64,000 nt of DNA. It comes from Polymyxa betae. Lineage: Eukaryota > Endomyxa > Phytomyxea > Plasmodiophorida > Plasmodiophoridae. Every line of letters starts with the position of its first letter. Position 1 is the first letter of the stretch. Made by a program: the position numbers and the translations under genes. The stretch is taken from NCBI GenBank assembly GCA_003693705.1, contig RBZT01000578.1, positions 62,001-126,000 of the forward strand. The letters are read 5' to 3'. The notes beneath the pieces were generated by a model, which ran no database searches, had not been told where the DNA came from, and saw nothing but the letters and a program-made list of their open reading frames with translations. Positions 34,761-45,905 of this stretch are shown here, in pieces.

Positions 34761-36033
34761 ATGGATGACAACCGCATCTCGTTGGAGTTTGGTGATTCGG
34801 TCAATTTGGATAGGGAATTGGGCTACGAAGTCCCAGACCTGCATCAAGATGTGAATGATTACACCGCGTTTGAAGTCGATGTGCGATTTGAGTAAGGAAA
34901 ACCCCACTTTCTGTTTGTCTAGTTAAAGCTCCGGGTTTCTAACCAAAACCGTCTCCAGGTTTGATGCTCCTCAATATTATGATTTCATGGAAGAGATGAT
35001 GCAAAATGTTGATATGAAACTATTAGCTGAAGATCCTTCTAACGATGACTGGTTCAGCGAACATCATGTTCGCCATGAAGCTCAAAAAACATTGGAATGC
35101 ACTGCCTCAGTTAAACGACGCTGTCGTAACATTGCACAGCCTGATGAATCCTCTTCAATTGAGAAACTCTTGGCGGAACATAACCGGAAGATCAGAGAAG
35201 AAAATATGCTTAAAGTCAAAAGTAGGAGAGGCGACAGCGAGGCTGCCAGCAAATCTCCCATCAAACGATCGCTTATATCGAAGCCCGAGGCTAATGTGAG
35301 AAACCCGTCTCCACAGCGACCAAAGCTATTAAGGAAGACAGTCATCGTCTCTTCGTCTTTACCGAAATCGCCGCGGCCCACGAAGCTTTTGAGAAAATCA
35401 GTAATCGTTCCTTCGTCGGAATTAGAATCACCAAGCCGTAACAGGAAGCTTACCGAGCTCCCAAAGTCAAATTCGATATCTGGACGAAAGCGTGTCAGAC
35501 AGTCTACCATTTTCGCTTCATCTGGTCCAGCGTCGCCGCAGCGAAGCAGGCTTCTGAGAAAATCTGTAATTGTCACAGAAAGTGAAATCAAGCTGAGAGC
35601 TCGCGATCCTAATATTGATGTTGCTCTTAAAGATAACCGTGTTTGCAAGCCTCCAACCTACAACGCGCCGATAAAAACGAGGGTAGAAATCAACGTCTGC
35701 GCTCCAGCTTGTAAATCCTCCATTACCAATGCTGCTAAGGATACTCCAGTTGTAAAGAAGCCAAGGTCTGGAAAAGAAAACATGGACGATATTGCTGAAA
35801 TGCTGGCCAATCATAATCAGAAATTCAAATCCCGACCGTCCTATGTCCCAAGGCAGCATTCGACTCGGGATGTTCGTCAGTGGGAGAGATTGACCGGAAA
35901 GCTATGGTACGAGCTCGGTCCAGAGGATCGGGAAATTGCCAATCATGAAATCGCTGAAATGAAAAACGCTCAAAAGTCAAACATAAAACAGCCTGCTCAC
36001 CAAGGCGTTGGCTACATATCCTGTCCTAGATAA
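34761..36033 (+). CDS. TPX2-like spindle assembly factor with four internal repeats
   Basis: Exon 1 starts MDDNRISLEFGDSVNLDREL and splices at GA|G into FEFDAPQYYDFMEEM, then DPSNDDWFSEHH. The FDAP-x-F pattern followed by D-D/S-WF is the Aurora-A-binding layout of TPX2 N-termini (YDAP...F, then DSWF). The middle is basic and disordered, with four repeats ending SP-like: RPKLLRKTVIVSSSLPKSP, TKLLRKSVIVPSSELESPS, RKRVRQSTIFASSGPASP and RSRLLRKSVIVTESE. The C-terminus has NHNQKFKSRPSYVPRQHSTR and QWERLTGKLWYELGPEDRE, and is helical and conserved-looking. In the family TPX2 activates Aurora A and nucleates microtubules near chromatin. Assignment depends mainly on the N-terminal motif; other Aurora or microtubule cofactors remain possible. 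Confidence 0.62.
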
Positions 36034-36103
36034 AATTGATTGAGCTATTCTTACGATTGTTCGATTTTGGTAATGATCGAATATATATACTTCTATGCAA
36101 GCT

Positions 36104-36773
36104 TCATGATTGCAGTGGCTGCCGTTTGACATATCCGTGTCCAATGAAGTTATCTACCACGCCTTCAGATTGAATCTCTTTTCGTCCATATCCGATGACG
36201 CTTGCGTACTTTTTCATGTTCCTTGCAGTCGTATTTCGGTTGCCCTTTTCAGCTGGCAACTTTGACACTGATTCAAGGGATCGAGTCAAAATCTGTTGCG
36301 TCTGAGTTGGAGTTTGGGCAAAGACTCGTTTGCCTCGATGGCGGCTATGTGATTTCTCGCCAAGGATGGGATTTCCTTGCCTTTTGAGTTCCTCAAATTT
36401 CAAATTTCGGGTTTTCTCAGCTAATTCCCGTTTCATAGTCAGATTCTGAAAGACTAAATCAATTTCGATCTAAGCCACCTAAGCAATCGTTAACCTGTTG
36501 AATCTTGTATACTTCTATCTTCTTATTTGGCCATATTTTCTCAGCAGCTCGTCGATAAAAACCCTTATGAAATTTGGTTTCATTCAAACTTTGTGGAGAT
36601 TTAAACTAAGCGAGTGTGAGCAGCGAAAATTCTTGCAAAGAACAATGACTTGCCTGGGAGATGTTTGATGAATTATCATGATGCATGAGGAAATTCCATC
36701 GCCGGAACTCGTCGACCACATCATAATGGCGTCGGCCCCTATATTCCACAACTGAGTGCGATGCTGAAAACAT
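36104..36773 (-). CDS. Small basic protein, unknown function
   Basis: The model starts MFSASHSVVEYRGRRHYDVV and continues DEFRRWNFLMHHDN. A GC-AG intron (36606-36653, donor GCAAGT) follows, then SPQSLNETKFHKGFYRRAAE and KIWPNKKIEVYKIQQ. A GT-AG intron leads into NLTMKRELAEKTRNLKFEEL and a basic tail ending VDNFIGHGYVKRQPLQS. The product is about 190 residues, hydrophilic and rich in K and R. I do not recognise the family. Nearby TPX2-like and TTLL genes make a cytoskeletal role tempting, but there is no direct evidence. Confidence 0.5.
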
Positions 36774-37154
36774 TTAACCAATGATGCAAATCTACCGATC
36801 CTTCAGCCGTACCAAGAATATCTCATACCCTTTTAAACTGAGTTATCCCTTATCCCTTCTTGCATCCCGAGTCGGATAGATGGGACCAGATTTTCTTGAC
36901 GAATATTCCAATCCAGTCTATCGGGAATGTCCATCGCGACAGAACGCTCCTATTTAAGGTTCAGCTATCAACGTCATGACCATTGGTCAAATGTCAGATA
37001 GCTCTACGTTCTGTGACGAGGCTGCTTATTGCGCTGTCGTTAGCATTACATCACCATCAATCTATCTTCCTCCTTTCGAAAAAGCTCATCGAACCTGTAT
37101 CTCTGTTGCCAGCAGACGAAGTCAAGTCCAATCTCTTGAAAGTCGCGTCAGTGC
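36774..37154. other. Divergent spacer before TTLL
   Basis: About 380 bases between a minus-strand gene start and the TTLL start. Overlapping short frames are present but none continues convincingly into the TTLL reading frame. Confidence 0.35.
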
Positions 37155-38659
37155 ATGATGTTGCAGGCCAGAGTGGGTCCGGATGTACATCCGATATTAA
37201 CCCAGGTGTTACAGAGCAGAGGTCTCATATCTTATGTTGAATGCATCCAGAATTAATCAATCCTAGGATGGAGCATCGTCGGCGAAGGCGACCAGCGCTG
37301 GGTCCTCAATTGGCAGCATAGCCGGTTTCCGCCGTCGCTATACCACACGTGTGAAAAACATCAGCGCCTGAACCGATTTCGGAATGCGACCGTCATTACA
37401 AGGAAGGTATTAAGGTTTGCTGTCGTAAGTATAGATAGTCTGATCATGTCAATTTATAGGACAACTTGGCTCGACAGCTACGACGAATGAGAAAAACATT
37501 CGGAAAGATCTATGATTTTGTTCCCAGAACATTTATTCTGCCCCGTGACAAAAAAGATATCGATCTCAGAACTGACCTAGAGCATGTTTGATAGCTTGAT
37601 TAAATTCAATAGCCATATTCACACTTTTTTAGATCTGGATAATGAAACCATGTGCTTCAAGCCAGGGCCGAGAAATCCGGCTCTGTAAGAATAAAGACCT
37701 ATCTGAAATGGACTTGTCCAAAATGAACTGCATTGTACAAGACTATATCAAAGATCCTATGCTTATAGATGGCTATAAGTTCGATCTTCGTCTATATGTA
37801 TTAGTGAAGTCATTTCAACCACTTCACGTTTGCTTATACAGAAGAGGTTTAGTCAGATTTTCTTCCGTGAGGTGGTTAGCGTTTGAATTGTCGTACTTTG
37901 ATGTCCTAATCGATTACAGATACGATCTGGATTCAATATCGAATATTTACAGTCATTTGACAAACAGCTCTATAAATAAGCATAATGAACAAGCATTGAA
38001 CCATAAATCATCATTGGGGCATCGCTCTAAATGGACGCTATCCCAGTTGTACTCTTATTTGCAGAAGCAAGGAGTGAACAATATTCGACTACATCGAAGG
38101 TTTTCGTTCAATATGACAATTTGGTTACCCCTAAACAATTGTAGAATTAGACATCTAATTGTTCTGACAATGGCGAGTGTTGTTCAAGATATCAAAGCCA
38201 ACCCACATTGTTTTGAGGTCTTTGGAATAGATATCCTTCTTGACGTTAATGCTAAGCCGTATGTTATCGAAGCCTACAGTTATCAAATTACTGAAAGTCT
38301 TCAGATGGTTGTTAGAAGTCAATGCCTCCCCAGCATTGGCAGTAAGTTGTATCGAAGACGAGCAAGTCAAAATTGTGAGAGATTGCTGTAGCATGTGTGT
38401 ATGTTACTGATTTTCTGTGATTCAGCCGATGTTAAACGATCTTCTTGATCGAGTCGGATTCCCAACGAAGAGCTGTTCTAATCCCCGTCCGAACGAGTTC
38501 GATCAGATCTATCCTCTATCAGAAGGACCATCACCTGGAACAAGTTCTGTGATATCGACTAAAGTCCATATCGATGCAATTCGTCAGGAGATCAGATCAT
38601 TGCGAAAAACCACGAAGGAATTAAATGGACTCCATAAAGTTCATACTAAAAACAGCTAG
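37155..38659 (+). CDS. Tubulin tyrosine ligase-like (TTLL) glutamylase/glycylase
   Basis: In-frame exons give HPILTQVLQSRGW, GDQRWVLNWQHSRF, NRFRNATVITRKDNLARQL and KIYDFVPRTFILPRDKKDI. The catalytic ATP-grasp core follows: IWIMKPCASSQGREIRL, NCIVQDYIKDPMLIDGYKFD then LRLYVLVKSF, YSHLTNSSINKHN, CFEVFGIDILLD and, across an intron, KPWLLEVNASPALAVS. The C-terminus contains FDQIYPLSEGPSPG. These are the invariant TTL-domain motifs, including KFDLR, TNSSINK and the EVNASP metal-binding loop. TTLL enzymes add glutamate or glycine side chains to tubulin, mainly in axonemes. I cannot choose the subfamily with confidence. The start at 37155/37158 is the first ATG before the conserved RGW block and is short for the family, so a further 5' exon is possible. 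Confidence 0.88.
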
Positions 38660-38701
38660 ACCATTCCGATCGATCGACTTGTACATCACCAGAATGACAT
38701 T

Positions 38702-41030
38702 ATGAGTAGCAGCGGCAACGATCAGCTCGCTCAAGCTGCCGCCGAAGATGTTGTTCGACGGCGGTATAATGCTGTCATGGGAATTGAGCAAGCTACAGAG
38801 GGATGGAGAGGCCCAATTCAATCAGGTATACGAAACATCAGCTCAGCGTTATCATATATGCGACTTCAAATCTCTACACAGCCTCGAGATAGGGTAGCTC
38901 TAAATAAATGAGATGATGGCAATATTATTGAAATCTTGACAGGAACCCATCTTAGACTGCATTCGAGTTCCTGACCCAAATCAGCCGGAGGCGCATGAAA
39001 CCAAGGTTGAACCGAGAAATCTGGGGATTCCGCTGCCTCCATTGAAGGTTTTATTTGTAATTCTAACGACGCCTGATATTCATTGGCACGATTAATTTCC
39101 AGCTTATCAAACAACGTCGGTTGCCAGAAAATCCAAACCCACGTAATTCTTCGAGTGCCGTACCAGGGAAACAATCCAGCATTTTCCCGCAATGGTTATG
39201 GAAGCGATCCGATTTCCAGGAGATCTACCGAATGCCTGCTGAAGATTTCTGTATCGATATGCTGATGAAGCCAATAGAGAAGCGGTCACATTTCGAAATC
39301 ATGACAGTAATCAAAAACACCAATATCGTATGCGGCCTGAAGTAAATGCTGTAGAGTCTGCAATGGATCCGCTCTGTGCGATGTTTCCCTGATCTAAGCG
39401 ATAGCGCCATTACTGACTTGTTGAAAATATCCTCATTAGCTACAGTACGACGAGGAGTTCTCTTATACACCAGAAATGAATGCGTCGATTCGTTGTTTCT
39501 CATTCGATCAGGGATCTTCGAAATGACCAACATTGGTAACAAACCTGGAGGGTATAGAGAACAGGTCCTATCGATAAAACCAGATCACCTTTTGTTTGAG
39601 ATGATGTCTGCAGGTTTCAGTTGGAACTCCAATCGGGTTTCCAATTGATTTAGATGCGATTGCAGAAGAAAAACGACTTAAACGTCGGTCGCCTTGCCAG
39701 CGACGTTGGGATATTCTGCGAGCGCTAATTCATTCCGGTAACAAAACGCAGCCAGAGACTATTCTTCGAAGACATTCAGCTAGAGCGCTCTCTGATTCAG
39801 TCGTCATCTGCATTCCATATTCAGGTAAGCAAAAGCTGTGTTTTAATGTGATTTCATGGATTGAACAAGAGACAGCGTTTGTGGCAAAGGTTGCAGAGGA
39901 AGAACGCCAGCTACGAGATCGGGCAGTGAAATTGTTGATGGGTATGGTCATCTTCTCGACGTGGTCTACCGATAGATTGTATCGATTAGCTGGAAGATTA
40001 ATTCGCGTTGAATGCGTTCAAAAACAATTAATCGTAGACCAGGTCAGTGCTATATACTCTTTTTGAGATGATGAATCTGCTCACTGAAAATGTCATTCTC
40101 TCAGGGGCGGTCTCTGGATTGTGTCTATTTCATAGAATCCGGATCGGTCTCATTAACTAGGCAGGTCGATTTGATTCGCCACAATCGTTGGCCAGTGGAT
40201 CGTGATCATTGGGATCGTCTGGATACAACAATCACGAAATCATTCGTTATCGATGTGGTCAATGCAGGAGATTTTTTTGGTGATGATGCTGTTCTCGGAG
40301 TAACGCCCAAATCCAACGAACCGTTTGACGATTTATTGTGAGCAGGTTCGAAAGTCGGCGACATCAGCCGTTTGCTTATCACCGAAATGCTCGCTGTTAA
40401 TGCTTCCAAGATCAGCATTCATCCACTTATATCAACCAACGACCATTCAGTATTTTCAGATGAGGCGGAATCAAGCGAGAGAGTTCGCCTTTTTCAAAGT
40501 ATACTCTTCATTGGGAAATTGCTCCTCTATAAAAAATCTACACACCTTGAATGTCTTGGATGATGATGAAGTTGCTTTCGCTGAACCAGCAGCAGACCAT
40601 TCAGGTTCGTCGGCTTCTCTCAGTGTCTAAATCGTTTCTGAAAGTCGTCTTCATGTTAGTAGATCAGGGCGTTGTTCTGACTGAAAGAGGGCGAGTTCTA
40701 AAATGTCCCCCTTTAACAAGAAAAATAGTTACAACAAAATCAATTGAGACGAGGGCAAGACGAAGCCGCAGCAGTGTACGTTGATTGCAACAATCAAAAT
40801 TTTCCTCTGAAAGTGTGATACCACAGGTCAATTTATCAGCCAAATCAGTTAGTCCCAAACCTAAGAAGAAAATGGCAAAAAGCCAATCAGAGGCGTTATT
40901 GAGTCGCCTATCCAGGACGAATGATGAGTCGTTCGAGACTGGTGCATTAATCGCTATTAGAGCACATCTCGAATCATTGATATCCAACCATGCGACTAAA
41001 CGAAATAAAGTCAAACGACAATCGACATAA
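38702..41030 (+). CDS. Protein with two cyclic-nucleotide-binding folds
   Basis: A multi-exon gene with first exon MSSSGNDQLAQAAAEDVVRR. A later exon has YRMPAEDFCIDMLMKPIEKR and splices across a 27-base intron (39328-39354) into SLQWIRSVRCFPDLSDSAIT. The first cNMP-type beta-roll follows: RGVLLYTRNECVDSLFLIRS then GIFEMTNIG. A second starts at STDRLYRLAGRLIRVECVQK and continues GRSLDCVYFIESGSVSLTRQ and VVNAGDFFGDDAVLG. The phosphate-binding cassette with FGE...R is not evident, so cyclic-nucleotide binding may be lost. Similar CNBD-type proteins occur in ciliated and sperm cells. The C-terminal tail is basic (SPKPKKKMAKSQSEALLSRL). The 3' exon joins around 40,330-40,790 are uncertain. Confidence 0.66.
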
Positions 41031-41099
41031 TTGATACTCTGCATTGGGATTACTGACTCCGGCCCATGTAGAGTTTCTAGGATACTCAATTCCGCTCCT

Positions 41100-41520
41100 G
41101 GATTGCTGTCTGTCCTTCATAACCGAGCCGATTACGTTGAATATGAAAACATCCTCGTGTATTCGACAAACATTCAAAATTCTGTTGGCGTTAATTATCA
41201 GATTTCATCTTCCTTGCCGAGCTGGCTAATTCACAATCTCCATGATATGCAATAACAGTCTACAATTAGTATCTGTACATGCTAACGGAACCGATTACAT
41301 TGAATCTGACAACGATTTATGATTTTCAGTTTGGTGAGTTTTTCATCCGTACGCCTTTGTCGCCTCCTCTTTCCGATTATCTTGGCGCTTATCCTGCATC
41401 ACAATCCTGGGCTTTGGTCCTCTTGTTACTGTTGCTCTTCCTTCAACAGGGCTTGCTTTTTTAAAGGTCGACAAGAAAACATCAAAAATATGTTTTCCAG
41501 ACCCGGATTTAACTAATACC
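41100..41520 (+). other. Possible small repeat/membrane protein gene, unresolved
   Basis: Two short degenerate copies of the same sequence (about 41110-41150 and 41266-41308) encode similar peptides, HNRADYVEYEN and HANGTDYIESDN. Between them is YQISSSLPSWL, and downstream a hydrophobic run, WALVLLLLLLFLQQGLL. Putative acceptor sites (ATTATCAG, TACAATTAG, GATTTTCAG) occur between, but I could not build a full reading frame. It may be a small gene with tiny exons, a pseudogene, or non-coding 3' sequence of the upstream gene. Confidence 0.25.
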
Positions 41521-41664
41521 TCTAATAAATTATAATTTGCAGTGTACGCCTAAACATAGCTAACTACTAGAAGCCTGCCCAGAAATGAATAAAAACAAAA
41601 TGAATTGAAGTGATAGTTGAAACAGAGATTTCGAACGTTTAATCAATGTTTAATAACAATTTAT

Positions 41665-43738
41665 TTAGACTTTCCAACGAGCCAACGTTGCATGGACCCC
41701 ATTCCATAAACATAAATTATTAAATGGTATATACTGATTTGTTAGCAGTTTCAGCGATTCCTGCGCTGCAATTCCTGCAAGTTGCTGAGTTAAATGAGAA
41801 GATGAGCTGATGCATAATATACCTGCAATAACTGCCGCTGTATTGTGCACTGATGATGACCCAAATCTAACCATTTCTTCGAGGCACTTCTCATTGATAT
41901 GATCTGTCCCCAGTCCAACGTTTTTGAAGATATCGGAAGCAATTGCTTTCATTTTAGTGAGGTCGTCTTCCAGCGATGTGTCATTACTACTGAACATGAT
42001 AAGTGAGTCCCGAAACAGTAACCACAAGGAATTTTACCAATCGCCGGGATATCGTTGATGTTGTGAATAGAAAACATCAGCACATTTTACTGCAATAAAC
42101 CAATGAATGTCATTGGGCGGCTGCTCGACTTCATTGCCATTTGAGTTTTGGACTGCATCCAGCCCATCAATTTCTTCAGCCAAAGATTCGCAAATTATGC
42201 TTTTGATAATTTCGTCGCAATCTGATCCTATATCATGTGAAAGGTCTCGCATGCGAGATACATGCAGCGAGCGACAATTCTTGGCAAATAATTCGATCTC
42301 TGTCTCAGATACATAAGTCTCAGGTAAATCGAATGACTTCAGGATTTTGCCAACATTTCTGGTTAAAGCATTGCGGTCGCATAAGCTCTTATCTGAATAA
42401 AGCTTCTTAATAGCAATATAAGAAGAAGTCTCTGCTGTCATGTCTGGTAACCGGGGTGAGACAGGAAGGAAGCCATGACCTTCATTCTGAATGAACTCTT
42501 TCAGAGCACGTACTAACAACCAAAATTGGGATGGGATTGATGACGAGTTGGTTTTAGGATCTGACAAAACGGTTTGCAACTCCGAGCTGAACAGTATTCA
42601 GGAATCCATCGACAAGTTAAAGACGTAATACCTGATTATGTATTTTGGGTCGCGTAAAACGTAATGCGAGTACCGAAGAGCTTCCTCAAAATTAGCTGAT
42701 TTGAATCGATCATGTGAAGAGATAAAGGATCTGAACGCAGCTGGACTAATAGCCAAATCTGGGTTTTGAGTGCGGTATTTTCTATATAACAGTACAAGAA
42801 TAGCCAGGAACGGAATATGAGAGTAGAGGAATTCGTCAGGGTTTGGATTAAAAAGATCGAAGGAAGATAGGAGCTGGTCAAGTTCTGGAAAGCGTTTGAG
42901 TTGTGAATGATGCAGATAGAGATCAGTCATGTCGGAATCTGGATGAACCTCAACAACGGTGTGTTCGCCAATAGCTGAAACGCCCATATTATTTGACATG
43001 CGTGCCATATGCTTGGCTCTGTGTTACCCATTCGTAAAGAGGCGATTAAACAAAAGGATCGTGCATGTAGAAAAGGAATATTGTCAGAATACAGTATCTC
43101 ACACAAAGACGACGCCAGCTGCAAAGGAATCTCGGTAGCAATTACTAGAAATAAGGAGTAAATAGATGAGAAGTGAGCGAAATGAAAGGCTCACCGAGCT
43201 GAAATTTCTTCAAAAATTTCAGGTCGTCGTTGTCGACCTGTCGGTGGCAGCCTTCAATGAAAGTTTTCGGATCCCGAATGATGCTTTCAATGGAGCATTC
43301 TGGATTCAATTCGCCTAAAAGCGTAGCAATGGCGGTTGCACGAGGACTGTCGAGGTCCCCATGGGCAAGGAAAAAATTGTTGCCAAGGTCTTCAATGCAA
43401 ACAGTAGCATTATCCATTACAACAAAACCTAAAACACTTGGTTGGCAAAAATGAAAAGCCCAGCACTGAAACTGACCAGCCACATTAGCTAATACCAGCG
43501 ATTTGATATATTCAGATGCAATTGGTCCTATTGAACTTGAATACTTGAAGAAGAATGTATCTAGGGGCAATATTACCAGATCCCAAAACCAGAACTTTGG
43601 AGGATTCCAAGGCCTGCTGTCCACGTGATCCCCATAGTCTGAATCCGCAAGTTCAGACCTAGCCAGAATGGACGAAATTTAGGACGGTGCTCACCTGATC
43701 TGTCGATCGAACTTGTGATCGTGATGGGATGGCTCCAT
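41665..43738 (-). CDS. NAE1: NAE1/APPBP1, regulatory subunit of the NEDD8-activating enzyme
   Basis: Starts MEPSHHDHKFDRQ and splices into LWGSRGQQALESSKVLVLGS, the classic E1-like opening. Then GFVVMDNATVCIEDLGNNFF with GDLDSPRATAIATLLGELNP, EVHPDSDMTDLYLHHSQL with FPELDQLLSSFDL, and PSQFWLLVRALKEFIQNEG. Further blocks are LPDMTAETSSYIAIKKLYSD, SETEIELFAKNCRSLHVSRM and KCADVFYSQHQRYPGD. The C-terminal adenylation-fold remnant is FGSSSVHNTAAVIAGILC with QQLAGIAAQESLKLLTNQYI. NAE1 pairs with UBA3 to activate NEDD8 for cullin neddylation; it lacks its own catalytic cysteine, as expected. Order, length and blocks match throughout, and the gene appears intact. Confidence 0.93.
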
Positions 43739-43981
43739 TGTATGCCCAGAATCACTATGGAATCAACTCGGATGTCGCACGCACACCCTTCATGACTTCA
43801 TCCACAATTGCCTCATCACCCCAAATGTAACCAAGACTACATTGTTTGGGTAACATAAGCGAGCAATGTGAAAACCCTGAATAGGCCACCACCATTGGGA
43901 CACATTGGCCTATTAACAGTATGACGCATACATTAAGATCGAGGTAGACTGCCATCATATGATCTATGGATTTTAGAGATC

Positions 43982-45633
43982 ATGTCAGATAAGCATCTTG
44001 ATGACGATGATGATGATACTGAAGAGAAGCTTGGATTGCTAAGGTCCAAAACGCTAACAAAGCCTGATGATAAAGACTCGATAAGCGAACTGCTGAAGGG
44101 TATTAACCTTGAAAAACCTGTAGCGAAATCTAGCCGGAATAGTGCAGTAAGAAACCGTTTGCTCGGAGGCTTGTTGCCACCACCACCTCCGCCATCGAAC
44201 CCATTGTCTACGAATCAAAACTTGAAATCTGGAACCAATAATCTTACGATGGCGTCCGTGGTCCAACTAGCGAAAGAATTTTATCGATCGAAGCTGGAAA
44301 ATGAATCACTGGAGCGCCTTTCTGATAATCTTCAAAGGGAGAATGAAGTACTTCAAGAGCTGTACGATTTTTCGAGGCATCTACGGAATCCAATCGCTTT
44401 TCCAAATACAACAAAAATTAAGGTTCGGTTAGTCATACAACATCGGACAGTTAAAATTGTGTAATTAAATGATTTTCAGAATATGCGACAAGGTGCACAT
44501 TATCTACCAAGATCACTGAATACTCTTCACAATGTCTTGGCTCGAGAAAGGGCCCTTCTATGTGGCCAAATATCTTCTTCTGTTTCTGAAGTGGTTGGAT
44601 TATATGCTCAGGCCACAATCCGTCCTATTAAGGTAAGCTATTTCAAAATGATGAGCGATATCTGACTCACATCAAGGATGAAGAATTCGCACATGATTCC
44701 TGGCAAGAAAACGAGCAAAATCAGGCAACATATTGTTTCCGTGCTCGTAAACGGCTAGGCCTCGTCAGCACTGTTTCATGCATTATTCGCATTAATAGCA
44801 ACGAACGCCGACTTACAATCAGTTCGAAAGAATGGCTTCAAGACGTCAGAGTTCTGGCCCGAAATTTGACTTCTATCTCTTTGTCTTCAACGAAGACCTA
44901 CGAGGCAATTCTGGTCAGGCAGCACGGCACGGTCGCCGAGATCGACACGCTGGTATTCAGCAACTCGTTCTACTCTACGTTGTTTATCGAAAAAGCAAAA
45001 CAGCTTCTGTCAAACAATGATCCCCAAATCACGAATCAACATTCCCTTTGGACGCCAAAGGTTTTAGATACATCGGGAGTAGAATTACCTCCAGATCTGC
45101 ACGATTTAGCTCATTTCGTAAACGAGAAGCTGAAACCGTATTGGGCAACTTCGCCTGAAAAAGAATGGCTCAGGCAGGCTTCCAACTCGATTTTCCTTGA
45201 CCAAGATCGGCTTCGATTCTTGACCGGTGGAACTTCGTCTTCGATAACAATGGAAATTACTGAAGCCATGATGCGAAGTATATTGATCCTCAAATTTGTA
45301 ATTATTCCCAAAGAAGACGGTGTGAACGACAATTCCAGTGAAAGTACTGCAGGAGGGAACAGTGACAAGTTAATTACCGAATTAGCTATCAACATGCATG
45401 GGCATTGGTGCTTAGTTGTAAACCGACTGCAAGAGTTAGCTGCTAAAGGTTTCACACAAGAGACGATCCCGGAGCGACAGCAAGATTTTTTTCGAGAGGT
45501 GCCATTCAGTAAATTACCGCCTGCCGAGCAGCAAATGTATTTCGATGACGCGCGGCGAATGATTGCTTTCATGAACGAATTTGGATATATAATTACAGAA
45601 GATCAAAAGACTATAGAAACAGAAGACGAATAA
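43982..45633 (+). CDS. Coiled-coil protein with polyproline run, unknown function
   Basis: Exons joined in frame: an acidic start (MSDKHLDDDDDDTEEKLGLL), a polyproline run (GGLLPPPPPPSNP), a coiled-coil (SKLENESLERLSDNLQRENE), then HYLPRSLNTLHNVLARERAL. A large final exon carries RKRLGLVSTVSCIIRINSNE, PDLHDLAHFVNEKLKPYWA, ASNSIFLDQDRLRFLTGG and a helical end, FSKLPPAEQQMYFDDARRMI then FMNEFGYI. No membrane segment or signal peptide. I do not recognise the family. It is divergent from NAE1 (about 240 bases apart). The long, well-structured last exon makes a real gene very likely. Confidence 0.6.
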
Positions 45634-45905
45634 ATCTCACTGCTGGTACTGATCACAATGTCATTTCATGCGTCTTGCTTTCTTGGTTGCAAACGGAAGT
45701 CATGCTATTCCGCAAACGGTATGTCGTTTAATGTCGAATGGGACGCGCCTGAGGTGGCGACAGAAAGGATGAGAGATGGATACAGCAATGAAAGGTTCAC
45801 AGAGATATCTTGGTGTCTGGCTCAATATTACTACTGTTTACGTTTCCCTTCCATGTTACACATGACTGCATACGGTAGACTATTCATTTAATGAATTCTC
45901 TTAGC

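Noticed and set aside
43755-43958. Minus-strand ORF of 67 codons upstream of NAE1
   Set aside because: No domain, lies in the short divergent spacer, and the NAE1 start at 43738 with its first splice is clearly downstream.
45658-45891. Plus-strand ORF of 77 codons between two genes
   Set aside because: No recognisable content, no splice connection to either neighbour.
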